Translations under genes and position numbers: made by a program | Shown here: piece after piece, positions 17,021 through 25,163 of the stretch | Layout: the number at the start of each line of letters is the position of its first letter | Position numbering within the stretch: the first letter of the stretch is position 1 | Notes under the pieces: model-generated | What the model was told of the DNA's origin: nothing | Database searches by the model: none | Seen by the model: only the letters and a program-made list of their open reading frames with translations | Assembly: GCA_028097405.1 (NCBI GenBank) | Contig: JAOHEK010000001.1 | Span: 88,056 to 152,055 of the forward strand | Reading direction: 5' to 3' | Length of the DNA: 64,000 nucleotides | Origin: Paracoccaceae bacterium | GTDB lineage: Bacteria; Pseudomonadota; Alphaproteobacteria; Rhodobacterales; Rhodobacteraceae

Positions 17021-17949
17021 CGCGGGGCGGCAGCGCGGCGCAATCTGTCGTTGATCGCGCGCCCCAATCCCTGCTCTGGGATCGGTGCGACGGCAATGGC
17101 GGTTTTTCCCAAGTCATCGGCTTCGTGCAGCGCCGCGAACAGCCCGGCAGCTGCTTCGCGCAGATCGCCTTTGGCCGAAAGCGACCGATCCCCGATCACA
17201 TCCCCAAAGCCCAAGTGCCATTCGCCAGCTTCAGCCGTCAAAGCATTCAGCCTCACGTGGCCAAGTGGTGCATAATGCGACGCCAATTGCCCCGGTGACT
17301 GCACCTTTGTGCCTTTTGCCGACGTCAAACGCGCCATCCCATCGGGCACCTGATATACGCCTTCGCGGTAGACTAAGGGCACGCCGTCGGAAAAGCCGAT
17401 TATCGTTGATTCTAGCCCATCCGAGGTTCCACCACCGTCCAGAATGGCCGAAATCTTGCCATCCAGTCCGTTCAAAACATGGGTCGCCGTGGTGGGGCTG
17501 ATCCGGCCTGAAAGATTGGCCGAAGGTGCTGCAATGGGTCCGTCAAAGGCCAAAAGCAAGGCACGCGCGATAGGCGCGACAGGCACACGTAGGGCAACCG
17601 TTGACTGACCTGCCGTTACCAAGGCCGAAAGTCCTGTGTTTGGCTTTAAAGGCACCACCAACGATAGACCATCCGGCCAGCCGTCGCTTAGAAATATGGC
17701 TGCAGCTTCGGGAATGTCTCCAAGCGCTTCTGCTGCCTTCAAAGACGCCACATGAACGATCAGGGGATTAAAGCTTGGACGTCCCTTTGCTTCGTAAATT
17801 GCGGCCACCGCTTCGCCGTTTCGTGCATCCGCGCCCAGCCCGTAGACCGTCTCGGTCGGGAACGCGACAAGCCTGCCGTCATACAACAACTTCGCTGCAC
17901 GTGCGATGCCAGCGGCATCCGCTTCTAGTGTTTCCGTAATCACAGCCAT
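17017..17949 (-). CDS. L-threonylcarbamoyladenylate synthase
   Basis: This 310-residue Sua5/YwlC-type enzyme makes threonylcarbamoyl-AMP from threonine, bicarbonate and ATP for the t6A37 modification of ANN-decoding tRNAs. The N-terminal YrdC domain (residues about 1-200) contains AFPTETVYGLGADA, KGRPSFNPLIVH and PSANLSGRISPT. The C-terminal Sua5 domain follows after about residue 215 (SPGQLASHYAP), so it is the long two-domain form rather than short TsaC. It is single-copy here and probably essential. It is convergent with the small hypothetical gene. Confidence 0.95.
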   Translation of the reverse strand: MAVITETLEADAAGIARAAKLLYDGRLVAFPTETVYGLGADARNGEAVAAIYEAKGRPSFNPLIVHVASLKAAEALGDIPEAAAIFLSDGWPDGLSLVVPLKPNTGLSALVTAGQSTVALRVPVAPIARALLLAFDGPIAAPSANLSGRISPTTATHVLNGLDGKISAILDGGGTSDGLESTIIGFSDGVPLVYREGVYQVPDGMARLTSAKGTKVQSPGQLASHYAPLGHVRLNALTAEAGEWHLGFGDVIGDRSLSAKGDLREAAAGLFAALHEADDLGKTAIAVAPIPEQGLGRAINDRLRRAAAPR

Positions 17950-18060
17950 TTTATGACGTTGCGTTCCAGTTGCGTGGTTTACCCCTTGCTTGCAAGGTTA
18001 GGGGATACTCGTTAGCGATCACCTGTCCGCTTGCCAACTGAATTTAATAGAGGAATGCCC

Positions 18061-19764
18061 ATGACTTTCAGATCCCCCGTCACAGAAAGCCAATTCATTC
18101 TGAACCAAATCGTCGGATTTTCGGACGTTGCGGCCACCGAACGGTATTCCGAAGCCACGCCCGATCTGGTCGAGGCGATCCTGAACGAGGCTGGCAAACT
18201 CTCAGACGAGGTTATGGCCCCCCTGAACCAAGCTGGCGACGCCGACCCCGCCCGGCTGGAAAACGGCGTGGTGCGCACGTCACCGGGCTTTGCCGAGGGC
18301 TTTCGCGCGATTGCCGAAGGTGGCTGGGTCGGAGTGACCGCGACCCCTGATCACGGTGGCATGGGATTGCCACAAGCTATTGGAACCGCGATCACTGATA
18401 TGATGTCTGGCGCGAACCTCGCACTTCAGCTGAACCCGCTGTTAACGCAAGGTCAGATCGAAGCGCTTGAGGCTCACGCAAGTGATGCGCTGAAATCGCT
18501 CTATCTGCCCAAGCTGATATCCGGCGAATGGTCGGGTACAATGAACCTAACCGAACCTCAGGCAGGCAGCGATGTCGGTGCGTTGCGCTCTACCGCAACT
18601 GACAATGGCGACGGAACCTTCGCCGTTTCAGGCCAAAAGATATACATCACTTGGGGCGACGCCGATTTCATGGACAACGTCTGCCACTTGGTTCTGGCGC
18701 GCCTGCCGGGTGCGCCCGAAGGCACCAAAGGCATAAGCCTGTTCATTGTCCCAAAACTTTTGCCAAAGGACGACGGCACCCCGGGCGAACGAAATTCGCT
18801 TAAGGTGGTCAGCCTTGAGCACAAGCTTGGCATTCACGGCTCGCCGACAGCCGTGATGGAGTTCGACGGCGCAAAAGGCTGGATGGTTGGCGAAGAACAA
18901 GGTGGAATGGCAGCCATGTTCACCATGATGAACAACGCCCGTCTCGGCGTTGCAGCCCAAGGCATAGGTGTTGCCGAAGCCGCGTTTCAAAAAGCACTGG
19001 CTTACGCGATTGACCGCAAGCAGGGCAAAGCTGGCGGCACCGGCACAATCGTTGAACACGCCGATGTTCGCCGGATGCTCACGGCCATGAAAGCCGATAT
19101 TTTCGCGGCCCGATCCATCGCTTTGGCCTGCGCCGTTGCCATCGACATGACCCGCGCCACCGGCGAAGCCGAATGGAAGACTCGCGCAGCACTTTTAACC
19201 CCGATCGCCAAAGCCTTCGGCACCGACACAGGTGTTGATATCTGCAACGAGGCCATCCAAGTCTTTGGCGGCATGGGCTTTATTGAGGAAACCGGCATCG
19301 CTCAACACCTGCGCGATGTGCGGATCACGCCAATCTACGAAGGCACCAACGGCATCCAAGCCATGGACCTTGTTGCGCGCAAAATGATGGATGGTGGCGA
19401 TGCGTTGTACCGCCTGCTGGACGAGGTCGCCAGCACCTGCGAAGCCGCCCGCCCGACAATGCCCGAATTGGCTGAGGCGGTTTGGGGCTCGGCCGAGACC
19501 TTGCGCGAGGCAACCGAATGGCTCGTCGGCCAAGAACTCGACGGACGGTTCGCCGGCGCGGTGCCTTACCTGCGCGCCACTGCCCGCGTTCTGGGCGGCC
19601 ACTATCACCTGAAGGCCGCCTTGGCCGAATCAGATAGCCCGCGCACCGCTTTGGCGACGTTCTATATCCAACGTCTGCTGCCTGAACATGCCTCGCTTCT
19701 CGCCCAAGTGCGCATTGGCAACACAGGGCTTTACGATCTGTCGCCCGACGATCTTGCCGCCTGA
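18061..19764 (+). CDS. Large acyl-CoA dehydrogenase (DmdC-like group)
   Basis: This 567-residue FAD enzyme oxidises an acyl-CoA to the enoyl-CoA. The FAD and substrate region MNLTEPQAGSDVG, the central EHKLGIHGSPT and the catalytic glutamate in PIYEGTNGIQ are intact. It has extra N- and C-terminal domains compared with about 380-residue classical members. This architecture is shared with DmdC, the methylmercaptopropionyl-CoA dehydrogenase of the Roseobacter DMSP demethylation pathway, but also with other large acyl-CoA dehydrogenases, so the substrate is open. I chose the ATG at 18061 because AGAGGA lies six bases before it; an ATG at 18055 is too close. Its stop overlaps the next start (TGATG). 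Confidence 0.9.
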   Translation: MTFRSPVTESQFILNQIVGFSDVAATERYSEATPDLVEAILNEAGKLSDEVMAPLNQAGDADPARLENGVVRTSPGFAEGFRAIAEGGWVGVTATPDHGGMGLPQAIGTAITDMMSGANLALQLNPLLTQGQIEALEAHASDALKSLYLPKLISGEWSGTMNLTEPQAGSDVGALRSTATDNGDGTFAVSGQKIYITWGDADFMDNVCHLVLARLPGAPEGTKGISLFIVPKLLPKDDGTPGERNSLKVVSLEHKLGIHGSPTAVMEFDGAKGWMVGEEQGGMAAMFTMMNNARLGVAAQGIGVAEAAFQKALAYAIDRKQGKAGGTGTIVEHADVRRMLTAMKADIFAARSIALACAVAIDMTRATGEAEWKTRAALLTPIAKAFGTDTGVDICNEAIQVFGGMGFIEETGIAQHLRDVRITPIYEGTNGIQAMDLVARKMMDGGDALYRLLDEVASTCEAARPTMPELAEAVWGSAETLREATEWLVGQELDGRFAGAVPYLRATARVLGGHYHLKAALAESDSPRTALATFYIQRLLPEHASLLAQVRIGNTGLYDLSPDDLAA

Positions 19765-20804
19765 TGGAAGACGCCGCGCGGATCATCCGCTATCCGCATG
19801 ACACGCCGCCCGAACCGGGCACAGCCATCGAGGTGGCGACAGGTGTGCTGTGGATGCGCCTGCCTTTGCCCATGGCGTTGGATCATGTGAACGTCTTCGC
19901 GCTGGACGACGGCGATGGTTGGACGGTGATCGACACCGGCATGGCGTCGAAGAAAAGTCGCGCCATTTGGGAGACGCTTTTAAGCGGACCTTTGAAAGGC
20001 AAACCTGTCGCCCGTGTTCTGGTCACCCATCATCACCCCGATCACATCGGGCTGGCTGGGTGGTTTCAAACAGAATTTGGGTCCGAACTTTGGACCACGC
20101 GCACCGCTTGGTTGATGGCGCGGATGCTGACGCTGGATGTGGAAGACCGCCCCAGTGATATCGCCATTGGCCATTGGAAAAGTGCAGGAATGCCAGCCGA
20201 CATTCTGGAAGAACGTCAACAAGAACGCCCCTTCAACTTCGCCGATATGGTCGCGCCGATGCCCGTGGGATTCCGCAGGATCAAGGAAGGCGACCGCCTG
20301 GAAATCGGCGGGCGCACTTGGGCCGTCTACATGGGCAACGGCCATGCGCCCGAACATGCAACGCTTTGGTCTGAAAACGATAATCTAATCCTTGGCGGAG
20401 ACCAACTGCTGCCATCGATCTCGCCCAATCTTGGTGTCTATCCGACCGAACCCGATGCAGACCCGGTCGGTGATTGGTTGGACAGCTGCGCGCGGTTCAA
20501 ACAGTTGGCCCTTGAGGATCACTTTGTTTTGCCAGGGCATAAACTGCCTTTTGTCGGCCTGCCGACGCGTATTAACCAGTTGATCGAAAACCACCTATCG
20601 GCCCTTGATCGGCTGGAAAAAGCACTGATCACGCCCGCAACCGCGGTGGAAAGTTTCGTGCCTGTGTTCAAACGCGAGATCCGAGGCCCTCAGTTCGGGC
20701 TGGCCATGGTCGAGGCCGTCGCGCACTGCCAGCACCTTTGGCATCAAGGCCGCGTGAGTCGGTCCCGCCGCGACGACGGAGCGTGGGTTTACACGACCCT
20801 GTAA
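19764..20804 (+). CDS. MBL-fold metallo-hydrolase
   Basis: This 346-residue protein has a metallo-beta-lactamase fold with the metal motif THHHPDHIG near residue 90, a later histidine in GHAPEHA, an aspartate in LGGDQLL and a C-terminal LPGHKLPF. It carries a C-terminal helical extension like glyoxalase II-type or LACTB2-like proteins. It starts within the stop of the acyl-CoA dehydrogenase gene, so the two are translated together. It may hydrolyse a thioester or lactone from the same pathway; that is inference from coupling. Confidence 0.88.
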   Translation: MEDAARIIRYPHDTPPEPGTAIEVATGVLWMRLPLPMALDHVNVFALDDGDGWTVIDTGMASKKSRAIWETLLSGPLKGKPVARVLVTHHHPDHIGLAGWFQTEFGSELWTTRTAWLMARMLTLDVEDRPSDIAIGHWKSAGMPADILEERQQERPFNFADMVAPMPVGFRRIKEGDRLEIGGRTWAVYMGNGHAPEHATLWSENDNLILGGDQLLPSISPNLGVYPTEPDADPVGDWLDSCARFKQLALEDHFVLPGHKLPFVGLPTRINQLIENHLSALDRLEKALITPATAVESFVPVFKREIRGPQFGLAMVEAVAHCQHLWHQGRVSRSRRDDGAWVYTTL

Positions 20805-20870
20805 GCCAAGCCCTTGCCCCGCGCACAAATCCACGATCATACTCGGGCCTAAATCCCCATGGAGACTTTA

Positions 20871-21356
20871 ATGGACAACAAGATCGCAACCTCTGCCGAA
20901 GCGATGGAAGCCAGCGTCATGATGCCAACCGCAAGGGTCGTCCATTCGGACCCCGACGTACACACCGTCGAACAAGAGCCCATGCCCGAGGCGCTGAACA
21001 AAAAGCCGGTCGATCAGAAATCACCCGCCGAATGGGCCTATCAGCGGTTGATCCTTTATATTCAGAACTTTGAGAAAACCCTGAACAACGAAGAAGAAGT
21101 CGCCATGGGGTTCACTGATACCGGCGGCGGATTGCTAAAGATTGAAGGCATCGGCTATTTCGATCCTGATATTGTCACCTTTTACGGCAAGGATCAGACT
21201 GGCACGCGCATACAGCTCGTCCAGCACGTCACCCAGTTGAACGTTCTTCTGAGGTCCATGCCAAAGGCCGTCGATGCGGTCGAACCGAACCGCATCGGTT
21301 TTCGTTTGGCCGAGGCCTTGGAAGAAGGCGCATCGGGCAAAAAGCCAAGCACTTAG
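20871..21356 (+). CDS. Conserved hypothetical protein, possibly DUF6173 family
   Basis: This 161-residue protein has a disordered-looking N-terminus of about 55 residues rich in Glu, Pro and Ala, followed by a compact domain containing SPAEWAYQRLILYIQNFE and GGGLLKIEGIGYFDPDIVTFYG. I think it is a Rhodobacterales-type DUF6173 protein but could not verify this. The ATG at 20871 follows GGAG with good spacing; a frame starting 12 nt earlier is less likely. It overlaps the end of the convergent M20 gene by 4 nt. Function unknown. Confidence 0.75.
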   Translation: MDNKIATSAEAMEASVMMPTARVVHSDPDVHTVEQEPMPEALNKKPVDQKSPAEWAYQRLILYIQNFEKTLNNEEEVAMGFTDTGGGLLKIEGIGYFDPDIVTFYGKDQTGTRIQLVQHVTQLNVLLRSMPKAVDAVEPNRIGFRLAEALEEGASGKKPST

Positions 21357-22519
21357 CGGCTTAGCGGCAATCGGCTTTCTGCCATTTCGACCCACCACGA
21401 ACATCCCGCAGGGATCACGTCGTCGTTAAAGTTGTAGTTGGGCTGATGGACCATCGCTGTGTCGCCATTGCCGACCAAAATATAGGCGCCAGGGCAAGCG
21501 TTTAGCATGAAAGAGAAATCTTCGCCGCCCATCGTAATTTCAGCTTCGGCGCAATCTCCGGCGACGCGTTTGGCGGCCTCAATGGCGTGACCGGTTTCGA
21601 CGACACTGTTCACCATGGCGGGGTAATTGCGCTTGTAATTGATCTCGGCTTTCGCACCGAAAGTGGCGGCGACGCCGTTCACGACCTCGTGGAAACGCTT
21701 TTCGACCATGTCGTGCACGTTCTCGTCCATAGAGCGAACTGTGCCTTTAATTTCAACACGTTCCGGGATGACGTTGTAAGCCTTGGACGAGGTTTCAAAC
21801 GAGGTGACCGACAACACCAATTCCTTGGTTGGATCAAGGTTGCGGCTGACGATCGTTTGCAGCGCCAAAACCGTATGGGCCGCCACCACGGTTGTATCCA
21901 CGCCTTCTTCCGGTTTAGCTGCGTGAGCGCCGACGCCGGTGATGACCACATCGAAAATATCTGTCGCAGCAAAGAACTGACCGGGACGGATAGCGAAAGT
22001 TCCCGCATCTTGGCCGGGCCAGTTGTGCATGCCGTAAACCTCTGAAATGCCGAATTTTTCAATCATTCCGTCATTGACCATTTCACGACCGCCGCCGCCA
22101 CCTTCTTCGGCGGGTTGAAAGATTACGGCGATTGTTCCGTCGAAATTCCGGGTTTCGGCCAGATACTTCGCAGCGCCCAAAAGCATCGCCGTATGTCCGT
22201 CGTGACCACAAGCGTGCATCTTGCCCGGCACGGTCGACGCATAATCGAGCCCAGTTTCTTCCAAGATCGGCAGCGCGTCCATATCCGCGCGCAAGCCGAC
22301 GACCTTCCCGGACGTGTTCGATTTGCCGTGGATCAACCCGACAACGCCGGTTTTACCCAAGCCCGTTACGATGTCGTCGCAGCCAAATTCTTTAAGCTTT
22401 TCAGTCACAACGCCGGCCGTGCGATGCACATCGAATAGTAATTCAGGATGGCGGTGAAAATCCCTGCGCCATTCGGTGATTTCGTCTTGAAGCTCGGCAA
22501 ATCGGTTACGGACTGGCAT
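21353..22519 (-). CDS. M20 family amidohydrolase (second copy)
   Basis: This 388-residue M20D metallo-amidohydrolase resembles the one at 2211-3380 in length and motifs: RADMDALPILEET, HACGHDGHTAM, QPAEEGGGG and MGGEDFSFML. It probably removes N-acyl groups from amino acids in the cytoplasm. The start is supported by CAGGAG upstream. A 325-nt gene-free stretch with short tandem repeats lies upstream of it, between it and the esterase gene on the same strand. Substrate unknown. Confidence 0.9.
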   Translation of the reverse strand: MPVRNRFAELQDEITEWRRDFHRHPELLFDVHRTAGVVTEKLKEFGCDDIVTGLGKTGVVGLIHGKSNTSGKVVGLRADMDALPILEETGLDYASTVPGKMHACGHDGHTAMLLGAAKYLAETRNFDGTIAVIFQPAEEGGGGGREMVNDGMIEKFGISEVYGMHNWPGQDAGTFAIRPGQFFAATDIFDVVITGVGAHAAKPEEGVDTTVVAAHTVLALQTIVSRNLDPTKELVLSVTSFETSSKAYNVIPERVEIKGTVRSMDENVHDMVEKRFHEVVNGVAATFGAKAEINYKRNYPAMVNSVVETGHAIEAAKRVAGDCAEAEITMGGEDFSFMLNACPGAYILVGNGDTAMVHQPNYNFNDDVIPAGCSWWVEMAESRLPLSR

Positions 22520-22719
22520 TGGGTCGCTCCTGTTCTGATGTCACGTAGGATCGCGGATTTCACGGAAACCGCAATACCGCACGTCAAAAAACCGCACCTT
22601 CAGCGCTACACCAAGTTTGGTTAATGGCCCGTACCCGCCTGGGGCGTTGCTGAAAGCGGGATCACGCGTTAATGCCCTTTTCTTCAAGGCATAAGCGGTT
22701 TTTTCAAGATCAGTTTCAC

Positions 22720-22763
22720 GTCGGTATTACGTCGGTATTCTATCGGTATTGCGTCGGTGCTGG
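22720..22763. repeat. Four 11-bp imperfect tandem repeats
   Basis: The units read GTCGGTATTAC, GTCGGTATTCT, ATCGGTATTGC and GTCGGTGCTGG. The period of 11 bp is close to one helical turn, so the same face of the DNA is repeated four times. It lies about 200 bp upstream of the M20 gene start on the minus strand. It may be a protein-binding array or simply replication slippage. Confidence 0.6.
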
Positions 22764-22792
22764 TCAGGCATCTTAGGTGTCTTGACCGGATC

Positions 22793-22830
22793 AGCGCAGC
22801 GTACGGTAAGAAAGGTTACCGCCGCGCTAA
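22793..22830 (-). terminator. Possible factor-independent stop signal after the esterase gene
   Basis: An imperfect inverted repeat, with outer arms AGCGC/GCGCT and inner arms CGGTAA/TTACCG around GAAAGG, lies 15 nt after the minus-strand esterase stop. No T run follows, so termination strength is doubtful. Confidence 0.35.
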
Positions 22831-22844
22831 GATTTCGGGATCGG

Positions 22845-23705
22845 TCAACTGGGCGATAGACCTTCGAACCAATCCATCATCGCGCCAGCCCATCCTTTGG
22901 GTGCGCCGTGGCCACCTTTGTGCAGCATCAGTTGAATTTCGCCCGCGTCGCAATCGGTCCAGTGGCGCAACCAAAGATCGCCCTCATAGCTTGAGCTTTC
23001 CGGCTGACGGGCCGTGCATCCATTGGTGGCGCGCAGGATAAAAAGCGAGGCCCAGACATCGCCTTGGATCACGGTGCCACCGCGCAAGGATCTGCCTTCC
23101 AATGGGACGGTCCGGTCGTTCCAGCCGTAGGTCAGATAGAGATTGACTGGACCTGCACATTCGCCGGGCAGATCATCCCAAAACGCACCGGCCACCGGCG
23201 CATAGGCCATAGCGAAGTCAGGTTCGGCGCAAGCGACATCCCATACCATCGAGGCCCCGCGTGAGAACCCGGCCAGCATCACGGGCAGGTCTGCTGCGTC
23301 TAACCGAGTTTGAACGTCCGAAAGAACATTCTTAAGGAATGCGGTGTCGTCGCGTTCATAATCAGTGCCCCGTGCTTTGACGGCCCAGTTCCTTTCAAAG
23401 CGGGCACCCGGATGCCATCCCGTTGGTGCGACGAAGATATATCCGCGTTCTATTGCCGCTTGCGCCAGCCCCGAGCCAAGCATTCCCTTACCGGTTCCGC
23501 CCCCGCCATGAAGGTGCAGAACGATGCCCTTGGGCGCACCCGTATCGGGCGACAGAAGGTGATATGTTCCGTCTTCGACCGCGCAGGGCGCGTCAGCAGC
23601 ACCGCAAAGTTGGGATTGGGCCGCGAGAGGTGCAGCAAAGAACAAGGCGGCCATGACGGCAGTGCCTTGCGACATGCGAACGATGACCTGTTTGGGAAAT
23701 GGCAC
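22845..23705 (-). CDS. Secreted PHB-depolymerase/LpqC-like esterase
   Basis: This 286-residue protein has an N-terminal signal peptide (hydrophobic residues about 13-30 ending AAPLAAQS), so it is probably periplasmic or secreted. It has the alpha/beta hydrolase features of the LpqC/PHB depolymerase esterase family: LHLHGGGGTGKGML at the oxyanion hole, the nucleophile elbow LAGFSRGAS, and a catalytic His in HKGGHGAPKGW. Several cysteines (in LCGAADAPC and elsewhere) could form disulphides. The family also includes feruloyl and acetylxylan esterases, so the polymer or ester attacked is uncertain. Confidence 0.85.
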   Translation of the reverse strand: MPFPKQVIVRMSQGTAVMAALFFAAPLAAQSQLCGAADAPCAVEDGTYHLLSPDTGAPKGIVLHLHGGGGTGKGMLGSGLAQAAIERGYIFVAPTGWHPGARFERNWAVKARGTDYERDDTAFLKNVLSDVQTRLDAADLPVMLAGFSRGASMVWDVACAEPDFAMAYAPVAGAFWDDLPGECAGPVNLYLTYGWNDRTVPLEGRSLRGGTVIQGDVWASLFILRATNGCTARQPESSSYEGDLWLRHWTDCDAGEIQLMLHKGGHGAPKGWAGAMMDWFEGLSPS

Positions 23706-24071
23706 CGGCTAACTCCTTTGGAACTGGATGATCCAATTGTCAGAAATCTAGCAGTTTGCCAAACGGACGCCAGCGGGGAACCGGTAGGTTTTGATCACAG
23801 AGTTGTGTGAGGTCGCCGTTGGTTCAACGCCATTTTGCGACCATCGCATCTGCGACGAACCCGGACCCCCAGTCTATTCGATCAATCCCGTATAAGAACA
23901 CGTGAGCAACGGTGATTGGCGTCGTGTGCCTATCGTCGTTCACAAGCGATCCATAGTAACGAGTTCGCCTGCCCCCATTCATACCCTCCAATCATCGATG
24001 GGGGCGGGTTTTGAGTTGCAACCATAGCCAGCCTGTGCGGATATTCGTGCTGATGATGTAGGGGAATGGCT
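23706..24071. other. Gene-free stretch with a plus-strand terminator
   Basis: These 366 nt between the esterase and the Crp-type regulator hold no convincing coding frame on either strand. A strong intrinsic-terminator-like hairpin points towards the regulator gene (separate entry) although no plus-strand gene lies upstream. A small RNA or a regulated leader of the regulator gene would fit. Confidence 0.5.
23968..24012 (+). terminator. Intrinsic terminator or attenuator upstream of the Crp-type gene
   Basis: GCCCCCAT (23971-23978) pairs perfectly with ATGGGGGC (23998-24005), extendable by three pairs (CCT/GGG, one a wobble), with a 19-nt loop and followed directly by TTTT at 24009-24012. It is directional to the plus strand, since no T run follows on the minus strand. 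It ends 60 nt before the regulator start codon. Confidence 0.55.
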
Positions 24072-24758
24072 ATGACACCCAGCACGACACGCATCGGGTT
24101 GCCAAAATCTGGTTTGTTTGCACATGCCTCGCCGCGGTTGGTGGAACGATTGAGCGATATCGCATCCCCCCGTCATCTTGACGCGGGAGCCGAACTTTTT
24201 TGCCATGGGGATCCGGCCGATGCCGTCTACTTTATTGAAGACGGGCAGCTGGATGTCAGCATTTTAACCTCTGATGGACGAAAACTATCGCTGGACATTC
24301 TGCAAGCCGGTGACGTCGTCGGCGAAATTGCGTTGTTCGATGACGGGGCGCGGACGGCAACGATCACTGCCAAGACCGATGTGAAGCTGCGGCGGTTATC
24401 CCGGCGTGACATGGAAACAATGGTGATGGACACGCCCGAGTTGGCGCTGGATCTTTTGGCGCTTGCAGGCAGCAGAATGCGATGGTTGACGCAACAAGTA
24501 CAAGAACAGGCGTTGTTAACCTTGCAGGAACGTCTGGCCCGGAAAATCTTGCATCTGACGACGACTGGCGCGCAAACCACTGACTCGCTTGTCATGTCAC
24601 AAGCCGAATTGGCCGAGTTTCTGGCTGTGACCCGCGAGGCGGTATCGAAAACGCTGACAGTCTGGAAGCAAAGCGGTGTGATCGAGCTGAGCCGTGGCCG
24701 GATGGAAATTCGCGACCGCGCTGCAATTCGAATAATGGCGGGCGTCTCGTTTTTCTAA
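24072..24758 (+). CDS. Crp/Fnr-family regulator with cAMP-type binding motif
   Basis: This 228-residue regulator has an N-terminal cyclic-nucleotide-binding domain and a C-terminal winged helix. The phosphate-binding cassette reads GEIALFDDGARTATI, with Glu85, Arg94 and Thr95 matching the cAMP contacts Glu72, Arg82 and Ser83 of E. coli CRP. The recognition helix VTREAVSKTL keeps the Arg-Glu pair (Arg188, Glu189), and Lys193 replaces the third contact Arg185. No Fnr-type cysteine cluster is present. I chose the ATG at 24072 because AGGGGA lies six bases before it; the ATG at 24066 is too close. The gene lies next to a two-component adenylate cyclase operon, which suggests it reads that cAMP signal. 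Confidence 0.88.
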   Translation: MTPSTTRIGLPKSGLFAHASPRLVERLSDIASPRHLDAGAELFCHGDPADAVYFIEDGQLDVSILTSDGRKLSLDILQAGDVVGEIALFDDGARTATITAKTDVKLRRLSRRDMETMVMDTPELALDLLALAGSRMRWLTQQVQEQALLTLQERLARKILHLTTTGAQTTDSLVMSQAELAEFLAVTREAVSKTLTVWKQSGVIELSRGRMEIRDRAAIRIMAGVSFF

Positions 24759-24762
24759 GTTG

Positions 24763-24778
24763 TGTGAACCGCTTCACA
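24763..24778. promoter_or_regulatory. Perfect CRP-consensus palindrome
   Basis: TGTGAACCGCTTCACA fits TGTGA-N6-TCACA exactly. It starts a few bases after the stop codon of the Crp-type gene and before the 405-nt gene-free region. The regulator's conserved Arg-Glu recognition residues suit this half-site. What it would control from here is unclear. Confidence 0.5.
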
Positions 24779-25109
24779 TACCCGGCCACTGATACAGGTA
24801 ATCTTGCTTAACAGGGATGGGTGAGCGCGCCAGATTGCGTGTGACCTCAGAAATCAGGAAAGCGGGACGTGCTGAGCGAACAGCTCTTTCATAACGTAAT
24901 CCTTTAAAACGTCGCAGGTCGGCCAGTTATTACGCTGTGCCATTAGACCCTGCGGCGTTTCGTAGTGAAGGTATCGAGTTTCGTCACTTCAACTGCGGAA
25001 ACACGTTTCTCCACGGCGGGTTTCCGAAATTTGAGATGGCAAAGTAAATACACGGGCGATTGATTGGGACCGCACTCTGTCCCCCGCCAATACCAATTGC
25101 GTTCGTGCA

Positions 25110-25141
25110 GATCGTCTTGGGGTCCCTACCCCGAGGCGATC
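25110..25141 (-). terminator. Long hairpin downstream of the cyclase gene
   Basis: GATCGTCTTGGGG pairs with CCCCGAGGCGATC over 13 positions (two G-T wobbles) around a six-base loop TCCCTA. It begins 23 nt after the stop of the minus-strand cyclase gene. No T run follows on that strand, so it may protect the 3' end rather than terminate alone. Confidence 0.45.
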
Positions 25142-25163
25142 TTACACCCTAGTCACCCCCTTG

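Larger units (their letters stand above)
22520..22844. other. Gene-free stretch with tandem repeats and a hairpin
   Basis: I see no convincing coding frame in these 325 nt. The stretch holds four imperfect 11-bp repeats at 22720-22763 and an inverted repeat at about 22793-22830 next to the end of the esterase gene. It must also contain the promoter of the minus-strand M20 gene at 21353-22519. Confidence 0.6.
24759..25163. other. Gene-free stretch between Crp-type gene and cyclase gene
   Basis: These 405 nt between two convergent genes hold no convincing coding frame. Visible elements are the CRP-like palindrome at the left edge and a long hairpin at the right edge. A convergent spacer normally needs no promoter, so the size and the operator-like site make an unannotated RNA possible. 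Confidence 0.5.
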
